Positions 45,305-55,640 of a stretch of 64,000 nucleotides of DNA are shown here, in pieces. This stretch comes from Peromyscus leucopus (Eukaryota > Chordata > Mammalia > Rodentia > Cricetidae): contig NC_051071.1 in the NCBI RefSeq assembly GCF_004664715.2, forward strand, positions 2,621,501 to 2,685,500, read 5' to 3'. Numbering within the stretch: position 1 is the first letter of the stretch; each line of letters starts with the position of its first letter. The notes under the pieces were generated by a model that saw only the letters and a program-made list of their open reading frames with translations, was not told the origin of the DNA and ran no database searches. The translations under genes and the position numbers were made by a program.

Positions 45305-45480
45305 TGAACCAGCTAGTTTTATGTCAGCTTGACACAGGTTAGAATCACTTGGGAAGAGGGAGCTGCAATTGAGAAAATGCTCCCCCATAATGACCTGTAG
45401 GCACATCTGGGGAGCACCAGCCCAGAAGTGGCACTGCCCACAGTGAGCTGAGCCCTCCCATAGCATCCATCCATGAAGAA
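45305..45480 (+). mobile_element. Rodent LTR fragment, sense
   Basis: 'ctagttttatgtcagcttga', 'cacaggttagaatcacttgg', 'gcactgcccacagtgagctg' is the 5' half of the LTR type seen antisense at 43398-43750. Confidence 0.65.
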
Positions 45481-45814
45481 AACACACCACAGGCCATAAG
45501 GAAAGTTCAGGAAGTGCAGCCACCTTAAAAATGAAGACATCATGAAGGACTAGAAAGGGCCAGCTCAAGGCAGAGAAAATATATGCATCCCACAGCTGAC
45601 AAGGAGGCATCAGGTAGGATCGCAGAGACCCTCTGCAAATAAAAGCATATACTTCCACCAGAAAAAAAAAATGGTAAGGAGCTGTGAAATGATCCTTTGC
45701 AGAAGCAGAAAGACAACTAGGAACAAAGAGCAAGAGTCGGCAACACAGAATGCTGGCAAGACCAAGGAGGCAGGCTGCCCTGTGTGCTAGCCACTAGCCA
45801 TGCAGTTCAAGTTG

Positions 45815-45893
45815 ACTGGACCTTACAGTGTAGACCAGGCTGCCCTCAAATTAAAAAGCTTCCTGCCTCTGACTCCAAAGTATTTGGACTACA
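45815..45893 (-). mobile_element. B1-like SINE fragment, antisense
   Basis: 'cagtgtagaccaggctgccc', 'cctgcctctgactccaaagt' is a diverged B1 piece. Confidence 0.5.
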
Positions 45894-45897
45894 AGTA

Positions 45898-46280
45898 TAG
45901 CTTAGTCACTGTTCTGTTGCTGTGAAGAGAATCCAGGACAAAGGCAACTCTTATAAAAGAAAGAATTTAATTGGGACTTGCCTACAGTTTCCTAAAGTTA
46001 ATCTATCATCATCATTGTGGAGAGCATGATGGCACAGGGGCAGATATGGTGATGGAGAAGTAGCTGAGAGTTCCACATCCTGATCTGCAGGCAGCAGGAA
46101 GAGAGCCTGCCCCTGGTGTGGGCTTTTGAAACCTCAAAGCTCACTCCCAGGGGCACACTTCTGCCAACAAGGCCACACCTCTTAATCCTTCTAATTCTTT
46201 CAGGTAGTGCCATTCCCTGGCAACTACGCATTCAAATATATGAACCAGCGGGGGCCATTCTTATTCAAACCACCACAGGG
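45898..46280 (-). mobile_element. ORR1/MaLR-like solo LTR, antisense, near full length
   Basis: 'gcttagtcactgttctgttg', 'ggcaactcttataaaagaaa', 'caacaaggccacacctctta', 'cattcttattcaaaccacca'. Confidence 0.85.
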
Positions 46281-46599
46281 TATGCATCACCAAGCCTGGC
46301 ATATGTCCCTCATAGCTTTCAGGCACTTTGATTGCCTAGCTCAGGTTCAGATGTGCCCTAAATAGATAATGTACATATCATCACAAAAGCTTAGTGTCGA
46401 TGGGAAGTGGTGATATTTGAGTAGATTTGGTCAAACAGATTGATAAAGTCAGTGCCGCGGTGGAAGTAGAAAGAAACAGGAGAGACTAACATTGAAAATG
46501 GTAAACCACGTGAGGCTAGTACGTGTTGACTGGACCCTGCATCTACGGCCCAGTGCGCCTGTGGAGACTGGGGATGACTGTGCTTGGCCTCCTGGAATA

Positions 46600-47070
46600 T
46601 GAAGTGATAAATCACTCTGGAAAGCGTTTGTGGTGATCTTAGGAAACTGCACATCTACCTATTCCCCAGCCAGCCCAGCAATTCTCCTTTAGTGCACATC
46701 ACCGAAAAGTCCTCGCACGTGTACATCAGGAGGAACAGGTACAATTATGGCCAGCAGAACTGCTCATGATAGCCAAAAACTAGACACAGTGCAAAGATCT
46801 AGAACCACGGGCAAAAGGCAAGTGAACGATGGTGTAGTCACACAATGGAACATTATACAGCAACAAAAATGAACTGCCTCCTGGTATCCACAGCCTCGTG
46901 GGTGAATCTTCAAGACTCAGCTTCCAGTGAGAGCAGCAAGCCACAAAGGAACGCCTCAAACATGTGACCATTTTTATGATTCCCAAACACAATACAAACT
47001 AAACACTATTGTCTAGGGACAGGAATGTTCAGAAAAGGGACAGGGCATGCTCTATTTCTTCTGTGTGGTG
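46600..47070 (+). mobile_element. Old LINE-1 ORF2 3' relic, sense
   Basis: 'gatgatctatagccaaaaac'-like order, 'gatggtgtagtcacacaatg', 'gaacattatacagcaacaaa', 'gggtgaatcttcaagactca', 'caggaatgttcagaaaaggg'. Confidence 0.65.
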
Positions 47071-47316
47071 GTCAGTTCCGGGGTGATTTAATTTTGTGTC
47101 CCAGAAAGAAATGTTACTGCTATCTGCTGTTCTGAAGAACCAACAGGTCATGACATGACCCATGAAAGCTGTTTCACTAGGGCAATGGCAGAACCCAAGA
47201 TGCAGTAGCTTGAGGAGTGCCACAGAGAGACTGAGAACACGACAGAGGGAGAGAGAGAGGCGGTGGGTGATGCTGTGGATGTGAGGAAAGCTAGGGTGGG
47301 AGAATCTTGGGAGGTG

Positions 47317-47545
47317 TAGGTTTCTGTCTGCCTGCACCTCTTACATACTGACACAGGCAAACACCGAGGAGGAGGAGGAGGAGGAGGAGGAGGAGGAGGA
47401 GGAGGAGGAGGAGGAGGAGGAGGAGGAGGAGGAAGAGGAGGAGAGTGTCTTCCAGTGGTTGGTAAATAGGTTTCTGTCTGCAAGCATCTCTTACATACTG
47501 ACACAGGCAAACACCGAGGAGGAGGACAGTGGCTTCCGGTGGCTG
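47317..47545. repeat. 150-bp duplication with (GGA)n expansion in one copy
   Basis: 'taggtttctgtctgc' through 'acacaggcaaacaccgagga' occurs at 47317 and again at 47467. The first copy holds a 78-bp GGA run (47365-47442), the second only about four GGA units. Both then share 'gtgtcttccagtgg' and 'agtggcttccggtgg'. Confidence 0.92.
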
Positions 47546-48917
47546 TCCTAAGCCAGGCTATAATGAGCACACAGTGATTCAGGTCAGATGTGCAAGAGAA
47601 AGGCCAGTTCAAAGGAGTGGGCCCAGCACTAAGGGCCTCTCCTCAAAGAGTGCTGTTAAATCTGAAATGAAATTCCAAGAGGCTGAGAAGCCACCGGAGC
47701 TGGAAGCCCTCAGAGGCTAAGGGGAGAGGGGGACAGAGGGAGCAACACTAAAAATGAGAGCCTACCAACAAGGAGGCTTGCCCAACACCCCAGGCATCCC
47801 TCAAGGGTAGCAAGAGCTGCATCCGGGAACAAGTGTGAAAGGCAGCAAGACTGTCCCCACAGAATTTTTACCCCCTCCCTCATTCTCGGTGAAGATTCAG
47901 ATGAAACATGACTGCTGTGAAGGGAAACATTTCCTGAAGAAGCGTTATGCTTATCTCTGTAACTTTCCAGGGAATTTATAGACTGATATGTGTGGTTACA
48001 CACTATATTGTATCTCAGTGCATGCTACTGTGTGGAAAGTGTCGATCATACAAAAGGAAAGACAAAATCAGGAAACAGGAAACAGACATGGTGTTGAAAA
48101 AAGAAAAAGAAAGAAAGGGAAAAGGAAAGAAAAAAACCCAATTGATGTGCTGAAGAAACTGCAAGGTGAACGTAGAGAATTGTGCGCCACTGAAGAGATG
48201 GACTCAGCAATTCCAGCACTGGAAACACAACAGTTGATGTGAGGAACTTAATGGTTGCACTCAACAGCAGAAAGACAGAGTCGAAGTGATTAAAATAAAT
48301 AGGCAGAAGAAAATGTTCAGACGGAAAAAAAAATGACTCAAGCCACAAAATTGTGGTCAGAGCTACATAGGGTCTCCAAGGAAAGGTTGACGCCCCTGTA
48401 CTCTCGGTGTGATGATGGGGGAGAAAGAGTCAACATCAGGAACAATGCTACTCCGCAAGCAGGAACAACCAAAACATCACAGGTGACACGTTGTGCTGCT
48501 CCCTTGAAAACGGAAAATGAACCCTTAAGAACAGATAGACAAGAAAAGTTAAGACAAACTGAGATGGAACAAAAGCAGTCCTGACGGCCGCCTCTCAGTC
48601 AGAATGACAAGGGACAGAGGAACTGGATCGACTTCAGACTTCTGAAGGAGAAAACGGCAATACGGAACTTGCCAGCCAGAAATAATCACACATAAATACA
48701 GACATTTTAAGACACATAAAAAAGTGGAAAATCTTGTCACCGGTAGGCAGAGACTAGGAGGAAGGCCAAAGGAAATAATTCGGTCAAGAGAAAATAATTC
48801 TAGTGGAAATGTTTAGGTGAAATACAGAATAAGGAACAAGAGCAGGGTGAACCAGGAAATAGAGTTCATGGTCTCAAACTTTCTTAAAACCCTGAAGGAA
48901 AAAAAAAAAAAAAAACA
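47546..48917. other. Unannotated intronic sequence
   Basis: Short lysine/glutamate-rich frames near 48050-48240 come from A-rich sequence and are not convincing. An A17-19 run ends at 48915. Confidence 0.4.
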
Positions 48918-49330
48918 GTTAAACACCTTTCTACTGGGTACTGGCTGCTTGTTGTCAAAATGGGCAAGTTCATGAAACCCAGGAAAGTGGTGCTGGTCCT
49001 GGCTAGATGCTACTCTGGATGCAAAGCCATCATCATGATGATCATTGATGATGTCGCCCCAGACCATCCACAGAGCCATGCCCTGATGGCTGGAATTGAC
49101 TGTTATCCCTGAAGAGTGATAGCTGCCATGGGCAAGAAGAAAATTGCCAAGAGGTCAAAGAACAAGGCCTTTGTGAAAGTTTATAACTACAATCACCTTG
49201 TGCCCACAAGGTACTCTGTGGACATCCCCTTGGACAAAACTCTTGTCAACAAGGATGTCTTTAGAGATGCAGCCCTGAAACACAAGCCCAGGCGGGAGGC
49301 CAAGGTCAAGTTTGAGGAATGATACAAGAC

Positions 49331-49562
49331 TGTAGCTGGAAGTTTTCCTATGTCCCACCCAGTCCTGCAGCCACTCAAACCCAATTAAACACACAGAGGC
49401 TTATATTACTTACAAACTGTATGGTCTATGACAGGCCTCTGGCTAGCTAGCACTTATATCTTAAGATTTCTATAAATCTATACTTTACCACATGGCTTGT
49501 GGCTTACCAATACCTTTACATATTTACACATACTCACAGCATACAGAAAGACATCCACAGCA
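49331..49562 (-). mobile_element. Left LTR copy (mys-like), antisense, internally deleted
   Basis: Reverse-strand landmarks: 'gatgtctttctgtatgctgtg', 'ggtattggtaagccacaagc', 'gaaaacttccagctaca'. Compared with the right copy about 125 bp are missing after the first landmark. At 49563-49575 the reverse strand reads 'aaaaaggggaag', a good polypurine tract directly before the LTR, which supports its minus orientation. Confidence 0.85.
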
Positions 49563-50011
49563 CTTCCCCTTTTTCTTTTTTTTTTCAAAGAGATGGGTTT
49601 TAACTTCAACATAGTAAAATTACATATAGCAAAACAATTATCAAGCAAGAATTATAGTTATGATATCTAGTCTATTTGTATTTGACAAAATTAAAAAAGA
49701 TATCCTATCTATCCTATATTTGTGAATCTAAGGTTTCATATCTAATTTATCTTTTTTTTTTTTTTCTTCGAGACAGGGTTTCTCTGTGTAGCTTTGTGCC
49801 TTTCCTGGAACTCGCTTTAGAGACCAGGCTGGCCTCGAACTCACAGAGATCTGCCTGTCTCTGTCTCCCGAGTGCTGGGATTAAAGGCGTGCACCACTAC
49901 CACCTGGCTCTAATTTATCTTTTATTATAACTAAGGAAATTATAACTATCTAGTCTTCAACTACATCAAAGACCTCAGAAGGATATAATATTACTTGAGA
50001 AACAGAAGAAG
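49563..50011 (-). mobile_element. Internal ERV segment between the inverted LTRs
   Basis: About 280 bp of AT-rich sequence (excluding the B1), including 'gatgggttttaacttcaaca', oriented with the left LTR by its polypurine tract. No gag or pol frame is present. Confidence 0.6.
49742..49923 (-). mobile_element. B1 SINE with exact 14-bp target duplication, antisense
   Basis: The duplication 'ctaatttatctttt' lies at 49742-49755 and 49910-49923. Between them is an antisense B1 ('gagacagggtttctctgtgt', 'ccaggctggcctcgaactca', 'gtgctgggattaaaggcgtg'). It is the youngest of three nested insertions here. Confidence 0.97.
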
Positions 50012-50369
50012 AATGTCTTTCTGTATGCACTGAATATGTGTTGCTCTGATTGGTTGATAAATAAAGCTGTTTGGCCTATGGCAAGGCAGCTTAGAGGCAG
50101 GTGGGAAATACAAAGAGATAGACAGGAAGAGAAAGGAAAGGAAAGGCAGATGTGAGCCACCACCAGGAGAAGCAAGATGTAAAGGTATTGGTAAGCCACA
50201 AGCCACATGACAAAGTATATATTTATATAAATGGGTTAATTTAAGATACAAGAGCTAGCTTGAGCTAATAGCTGAACAGTTTTAATTAATATAAGCTTCT
50301 GAGTGATTATTTTATAAATAGCTGCAGGGTCCGCGGGCCTGAGCAGGACCAGAGAAAACTTCAACTACA
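50012..50369 (+). mobile_element. Right LTR copy (mys-like), sense
   Basis: 'atgtctttctgtatgcactg', 'ctctgattggttgataaata', 'ggtattggtaagccacaagc', 'gaccagagaaaacttcaact', ending 'aca' at 50369. It is about 358 bp and lacks the first few bases that the left copy has ('tgctgtgg'). Confidence 0.88.
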
Positions 50370-50452
50370 CAAGACAGGGAAGAGCAAATGGTTTTTTGAG
50401 AAGCTTCACTTTTAGGTATATTTTTGTTTACATTATTAAAAATTAAAAAAAA

Positions 50453-50781
50453 CAACATTAAAGAAATCAAACATGAATCAAACAAATACAAACTAAGCCA
50501 AGAGCTGATAAACCAAAGATCAATCAAGAAAAATAATTGGGAAAGTAAATGCAAATTGTCAAAGTGAGAACTGAAAAAGGAGCTCTTACAACAGACCCTA
50601 CCAACACTGGGCAGAGATCAGGATGTCAGGAGCAACATTGTGTCAGTACACTTGAAATTTACATATGGCAGTAGTCCTTCATAAACCCTTCCAGAAAATA
50701 GCGATGCCCATCTACAGTTCTGTTAATGGAACCAGTTCAACATAATTAAAACAATACTAAAGCCATCAGAAAGATCCTGTT
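50453..50781. other. Unannotated A-rich intronic sequence
   Basis: Nothing recognised. Confidence 0.4.
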
Positions 50782-51000
50782 GGGGCTGGGGAGACAGTTG
50801 CTGGGGAGACACCTGCTGTTCTTGCAGAGAACCTGGATTTGTGTCCTAGCATCCACGTGGAGATTCACAACCTGCGATAACTACAGTTCCAGAGGTTCTG
50901 CTGCCCTCTTTGGGCCTCCACATGCAGTGCATGCACTCAGTGCTCACAAATTCATGCAAGCTCACACATATACACATTAATTCATAAAAAGTTTTTTTTA
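50782..51000 (+). mobile_element. B2/B3-family SINE, sense
   Basis: 'ggctggggagacagttgctg', 'gttcttgcagagaacctgga', 'tctgctgccctctttgggcc', 'aattcataaaaagtttttt'. Confidence 0.8.
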
Positions 51001-51344
51001 AAGATACTCTTTCCAGCTATTCTCTGAAAGCATTTTGGAAGATTGCTATCTCTAATAGCTGAGCAAGTGTGCCTATGAAGACACCTAGGCCTAGACTTGT
51101 CTTCTCAGAAAGAAGACTCCATGGGCCTAGAACTATAGAACATCCCCAGTATTCAGATTCTCGCCCTGTCATTTTGGTAAGTTGTACTTTCAGTGAGTAG
51201 TTTTTCAAAACAGTAATCTGTTTTGAATCAATTAAGGTCTGGCTGTTATCTATGAAAAAGTTATAAACTAAATACTAGCAAGTCAAATCCAAGATAATAC
51301 CACACCATAACAAGTGGGAATCCTGGTTAGATTTTTGTTTGTTG
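51001..51344. other. Unannotated intronic sequence
   Basis: Nothing recognised. Confidence 0.4.
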
Positions 51345-51817
51345 TTTGTTTGTTTGTTTGTTTGGTCAACTTGACACAAAGTTGAGTCATCTGGGAAGAG
51401 GGAACCTCAGCTAAAACAAACAAACAAAAAAACAAAAAAACACCACATCAGATTGGCCTGTGGGTAAACCTGTGGGACATTTTCTTGATTGATGATTATT
51501 AATGTGGGAGGGCCCAGTCCACTGTGAGTGGTGCCCCATGATCAAGTGGTCCTGGAGTGTGTAAGAAAGAAGAGTATGCACACTGTGGGGAGCAAGGCAG
51601 TAAGCATTGTTTCTCCACGGCCTCCACCTCAGTTTCTGCCTCCAGATTCATGCCTTGAGTTCCTGCCCTGACTTCTCTCAGTGATGGAGTGTGACCTGGG
51701 AATTGTAAGCTGAAACACACTCTTTCCTCCTCAAGCAGTTTTTTGGGGTTTTGGGAGTTTCTTGTTTTGTTTTGTTTTGATGTTTTATCACAGCAATAGA
51801 AACTGTATCTAAAACAT
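51345..51817 (+). mobile_element. Rodent LTR (MaLR-like), sense
   Basis: A (GTTT)n run then 'ggtcaacttgacacaaagtt', 'ggagggcccagtccactgtg', 'gtttctccacggcctccacc', 'cacagcaatagaaactgtat'. A CAAA-rich patch has grown at 51415-51442. Confidence 0.8.
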
Positions 51818-52437
51818 GGGGTTTATTCCAATATTGAAAAGTTGATTTAACACTTAAAAATTGGTTGGTTTAATATTGCATTTGACCAGAGAAAAATCTA
51901 TATACTATTTCTGTAGGCACAGGAAAAGCATTTGTGACAATTCAATCCGCACTTATAAAAATAAAACTTGTTACCAAATCAGGGTAGGATTCTCCCAGTG
52001 TGACCAAGTATATGGAGGCTAACACCATCACCCACATGATATTTAACTGTAAAAACTCAAATGCTTGAAGGGCAGCTGACTTTTTGGTCAGAGCAGCAGG
52101 TGTTGTGGGCTGAGTTTTACTGCTACAACAAGCACCCCAAACCTCAGGGGCTTAAAACAGCAAAAGTCTCTGTGTCCCATTCCGGGCTAGCTGTGGCTTC
52201 TGGTCTGTGCTCTTCTCACACTCTTTGAGCCAGGCAGAAGTAAAATTCTGCCTTTCGGATGATAATTCTGCTTGTCTGAAGGTGCAGATATGAAATGGCA
52301 CCCACCAGTTGGTCAATATTTTACCCAAGAACAGATTCACTTTGGTGTTGCTCATTTTGACCAAAGTCATTCACGTGGCCTCACAACCTCAAGGAGGCAT
52401 GGAACTTTTAAGTTTTCCCATGCACAAAAGGAAAGGG
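51818..52437. other. Intronic sequence, partly MLT1-like
   Basis: 52110-52330 ('gctacaacaagcaccccaaa', 'cttaaaacagcaaaagtctc') may be an antisense MLT1-type LTR. The earlier part is unrecognised. Confidence 0.35.
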
Positions 52438-52665
52438 GTGCTTGAGGGATGGCTCGGTGGTTAAGAGTGCTTGAGGCTCTTCCAGAATACCAGACCTATA
52501 TCGGGCAGCTCACAAGGCAGCTGTTAACTCCAGCTCCTCGGGGATCTAATACTCTCTTCTGGCCACCATTGATGCAGGCACTCCTGTGCATGTGCCCACC
52601 CACAGACACACACGTGTATACATACTTAGAAACCAAATAATAAAATAACGTCCTTTTTAAAAGAA
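52438..52665 (+). mobile_element. B2/B3-family SINE, sense
   Basis: 'gagggatggctcggtggtta', 'agagtgcttgaggctcttcc', 'ggatctaatactctcttctg', then an A-rich tail with AATAA. Confidence 0.85.
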
Positions 52666-53752
52666 AAGGTGATAATAGCCCACATTGGGGAGGTGGGCCA
52701 TTTGCTTTAGTGACTGAACTGCCGGGGTGTCTCTGTAAGATGAGCCAGAGAGCAAAATCTCCAATGAGTAAGGACATTCAGGAAGATCAAAAAGCCAAGT
52801 GCTCAGAGGAGAAAGATTCCAGGGTTGATGAGAGATCAATGGTGTCGTATTTCTCTTGGCTGGGAATGACTTCGGCTGAGAATCACCCCAGTTTCCCTTC
52901 ATGGGTACTTTAAGCAGCTCATTCTCCTCTGGTGTCCTGAACTTTTCCTCACTACCTTCATAGCTCGGGTGCACTTTAGGGTGGTGGGCCCCCCAGATCC
53001 CTTTGAGGACCAGTTTCTCCATTTCTGCCTTCAAGGGCTCAAAGCCTCAATTTTAGACACCCATGGAGTGTACAGCATCTCGTTCTTTCCGGCTCCCTCA
53101 GGAACATGGCAGGCTTGGAGCTTGCTGGTGTCCATTCCTCCACCTCTCACACCAATCCTTTTCCTAAACCCTTTCCTCAAAACTGGGGATCAAGCCTACC
53201 TCCCTCCCCACATAATTCACTTCCTTAGGGAAGGGCCAACTTTCCTCTCTTCGACGTTCCCTAAAGCAGGAATGGTGTCTTACCCAGTGATAGGGGTGGT
53301 CGGGGGAGGACACGCTGTACCTCTTTCAACAAAAGGAAAATTGACATCTAGAATCACTGCGTGCAAGTGATGTTTTAATACCCCAGACTGCCTGGTGTGC
53401 ACGCCTCAGTTTTGGGGGGTAGGGGGCTGTCTCACAGGCTCCCTGTACACTGTGGCTGGGAGCTGCCAGGCTGCTTACAGCATTACCATTCATTCTGCAC
53501 ACTCAGTTCTCTGCCCATTTGTCCCAAGGCAGAAACCGGGGAACAGAAGCAGGAAGACCATTCTACTCTAAAGTTCCCCCAAACTTTACTTACAATGTAA
53601 CTGGGATGTCTGTGTCCACTCCTCAGTAGCTTCAGAACCCAGAGGGACACAAAAAATTACCTCCCAATAAGTGACTGCCTTCGGCCTTCATTCACACATG
53701 ACTGCCCTATGTTTTTCAGTTACCTTGTCCCGGGCCTGGCAGGTTTAGTGGC
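52666..53752. other. Intronic sequence with an unassigned minus-strand frame
   Basis: A 125-codon minus-strand frame (53034-52657) ends inside the SINE tail. It is hydrophilic in its first half and could be a scrap of a processed pseudogene, but I do not recognise the parent. Nothing else is recognised. Confidence 0.3.
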
Positions 53753-53870
53753 AAAAAGAAGAAGGAGGAGGAGGAGGAGGAGGAGGAGGAGGAGGAGGAG
53801 GAGGAGGAGGAAGAAGAAGAAGAAGAAGAAGAAGAAGAAGAAGAAGAAGAAGAAGAAGAAGAAGAAGAAA
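53753..53870. repeat. Pure purine (AGG)n(AAG)n tract
   Basis: 118 bp without a pyrimidine, AGG units then AAG units. The arginine- and lysine-rich frames across it are artefacts. Confidence 0.98.
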
Positions 53871-53879
53871 TTACCACTC

Positions 53880-54242
53880 TTCAAAGAGGTCCCAGTCTTG
53901 TTTAGAAAGTGGGCCTGTGCTGCTCATTGGATGCTGAATGCTCCCCAGAGGCTCAAGCATAGTGCGTAAACTACCACGAGACAGAGCCTGGTAGGAGGTC
54001 TTCCAGCTCCTGGGTACTGCTCTCCCTGGGGTCAGTTCTACCTTGGCTTCTAGTGTTAGGTTCTGCTTCATAGGTTTTCCTCTGCCACACATTTCATGTG
54101 CGCTGCTTGGCTACAGGTCTGAAACAGTGGAGCTGACTGATCACGGGCAGAAATCTGCAGATCTGTGAGCCAAATAAATGTTTTCTTTTATAAGCCAATG
54201 ACCTCAGATCCTTTGCTATGGTCGCGGAAAGTTGACTAAGAT
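53880..54242 (+). mobile_element. MaLR-like LTR relic, sense
   Basis: The 3' half is clear ('gtgagccaaataaatgtttt', 'cttttataagccaatgacct', 'gaaagttgactaagata'). The 5' half is diverged. Confidence 0.5.
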
Positions 54243-54775
54243 AGGATTGAACAATTGAATGAAATCAGTCAGTGTCCTGAGCCAGTGTGTCCTTTCTTGG
54301 TAACAGGGCTGGCGAGGGTGGTTTGAGCTATGGTCACTGGTGTCTTTGCTGTTTGGACACTATTGGGGTTCACAGTGGCACCCACTTGCCCTGCTTCTGT
54401 TGATATCCTGGCTTTCCTTGGGCTTTTTTCCCCATGAGCACAAGAGTCCAAGGGCCTCAAGTAGAGGTGACTCCACCCAGTGTCCAAGCAAGGCCGGAAC
54501 AATCTAGGCTGGCTGGCTAGAGCCACTGATCTCCCTGATTACAGAATGGCCCAAGTCTTAACAGGGACCAACCAGAGCTGACTCTGCAGTGACCAGGAGA
54601 AAGGTGCTCTCTCCTCCACTTGGAGTCTTGAGGCTGGTGGGTTCCATGAGGAGAAAGCCTGTCCTAGCATAAAGCCTACAGAGGAGAGCAGAAGATGCAT
54701 GAAGAAGGTTCCAGAGTACTTGAGAAGCTGCAGCCAGCTGTGGATGAAAAAATCCACACATTCACTCACTTTCCT
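54243..54775. other. Unannotated intronic sequence
   Basis: Nothing recognised. Confidence 0.4.
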
Positions 54776-54924
54776 AGAGTTCATGGGCATCTCAGTTCTA
54801 CTCCATTCACTCGCCCAGAGTTCATGGGCATCTCAGTTCTACTCCATTCACTCGCCCAGAGTTCATGGGCATCTCAGTTCTACTCCATTCACTTGCCAGA
54901 GTTCATGGGCATCTCAGTTCTACT
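54776..54924. repeat. 41-bp tandem repeat, about 3.7 copies
   Basis: Units beginning 'agagttcatgggcatctcag' start at 54776, 54817, 54858 and 54898 (the third unit is 40 bp). Copies are almost identical. 41 is not a multiple of three, so repeated peptides here rotate through frames and are not coding. Confidence 0.97.
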
Positions 54925-55289
54925 TCAGGTATTCTTTTAGGCCTTGGGACACTGAGCTTCTCATGAAGTTTCTATCTCAACAGAGCTCTAATTCTTCAGG
55001 AGTCTAACCTTCCATTTCCTTCTTACTGCACTTGCAATCACATAGAAAACCCACAGTACCGTGGTTTGGATACACATTATTCCAAGAGGTCCATACGTCA
55101 AAGCCTTGGTCACCAACCTGTGCCACCAAGAGGAGGTGGACCTTTTTGGAGATAAGAACTGGTAAACGTGCAGCCACACCTGCTGCTACTCTCTGCTTTA
55201 AAAATCCCAGACCTCGCTGTTCATTGAAACTAGTGGTATGCGTTGACTTACCCCAAAGGGCACCCTCCCCTTCAAGACTGGCATAATCA
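54925..55289. other. Unannotated intronic sequence
   Basis: Nothing recognised. Confidence 0.4.
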
Positions 55290-55640
55290 GCAGTGCTGAG
55301 GCTTAAACGTGAAATGTCCCCCCACAGGCTCATGCTTTCGAGCACTTGGTCATTAGCACTTAGTATCACTGTTTGGAAAGGTTGTGGAAACCTTTTGGAA
55401 GGGGGGAGCCTCCCTTCTACAGGAAGTGGGCCATGACACGGTGGGCTCTGAGGTTTATATAAACAAACCCCACTTCCTGTTCACTCTCTGCTTCCTAACT
55501 GCTGATGCAATGTAACCAGCAGCTTCCTGAAGCAGCAGCCATGCTTTCCCTCCAGGACAGACTGTGGCCACTCGAACTGTGAGCCAGAGTAAGTCCTTCC
55601 TCCCTTGAGGTGCTTATCAGCTATTTCATCATGGACAAGT
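55290..55640 (+). mobile_element. MaLR-like LTR, sense
   Basis: 'ggcttaaacgtgaaatgtcc', 'cccacaggctcatgctttcg', 'cactgtttggaaaggttgtg', 'ctgtgagccagagtaagtcc', 'cagctatttcatcatggaca'. Confidence 0.75.

Larger units (their letters stand above)
49325..50375. mobile_element. Inverted-LTR retroelement inserted in the RPL27 pseudogene, with 6-bp target duplication
   Basis: The duplication 'caagac' lies at 49325-49330 and 50370-50375, and its second copy continues RPL27 sequence exactly. Between them is a 1,039-bp element starting 'tgtagctgg' and ending 'caactaca'. Its two terminal LTR copies (49331-49562 and 50012-50369) are in opposite orientation, so both outer ends are LTR 3' (U5) ends. A 6-bp duplication fits class II ERV integration. 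I recognise the LTR as the cricetid mys type. No coding capacity for viral proteins is visible. Confidence 0.9.
48960..50452 (+). pseudogene. RPL27: RPL27 processed pseudogene, split by an LTR element
   Basis: From the ATG at 48960 the translation is intronless 60S ribosomal protein L27: [20 protein letters not shown], then [35 protein letters not shown] and REAKVKFEE. Two CGA-to-TGA type changes make stops inside the frame, one after 'CYP' (near residue 52) and one after 'KFEE' (49320-49322). A 1,039-bp LTR element interrupts codon 'T' at 49331-50369. The frame resumes exactly at 50376 (GKSKWFFEKLHF, stop at 50413-50415), followed by a short 3'UTR and an A-rich tail to 50452. Absence of introns plus the tail shows retrocopying by LINE-1 machinery. 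It lies antisense to STK32B and cannot make L27. Confidence 0.96.

Noticed and set aside
47148..47612. Minus-strand 154-codon frame with a long proline run
   Set aside because: It is the translation of the (GGA)n expansion within a 150-bp duplication; no domain, no splice context.
49116..49322. 68-codon RPL27-like frame as an independent small gene
   Set aside because: It is the middle of the RPL27 retropseudogene, bounded by its two stop mutations.
49331..50369. Intact endogenous retrovirus
   Set aside because: Only LTRs and about 280 bp of non-coding internal sequence are present; no gag, pol or env frames.
52657..53034. 125-codon minus-strand frame
   Set aside because: Looked at as a possible processed pseudogene, but no parent was recognised and the frame ends in a SINE tail. 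Left as unassigned.
53709..53969. Plus-strand frame with arginine and lysine runs
   Set aside because: Pure translation of the AGG/AAG purine tract.
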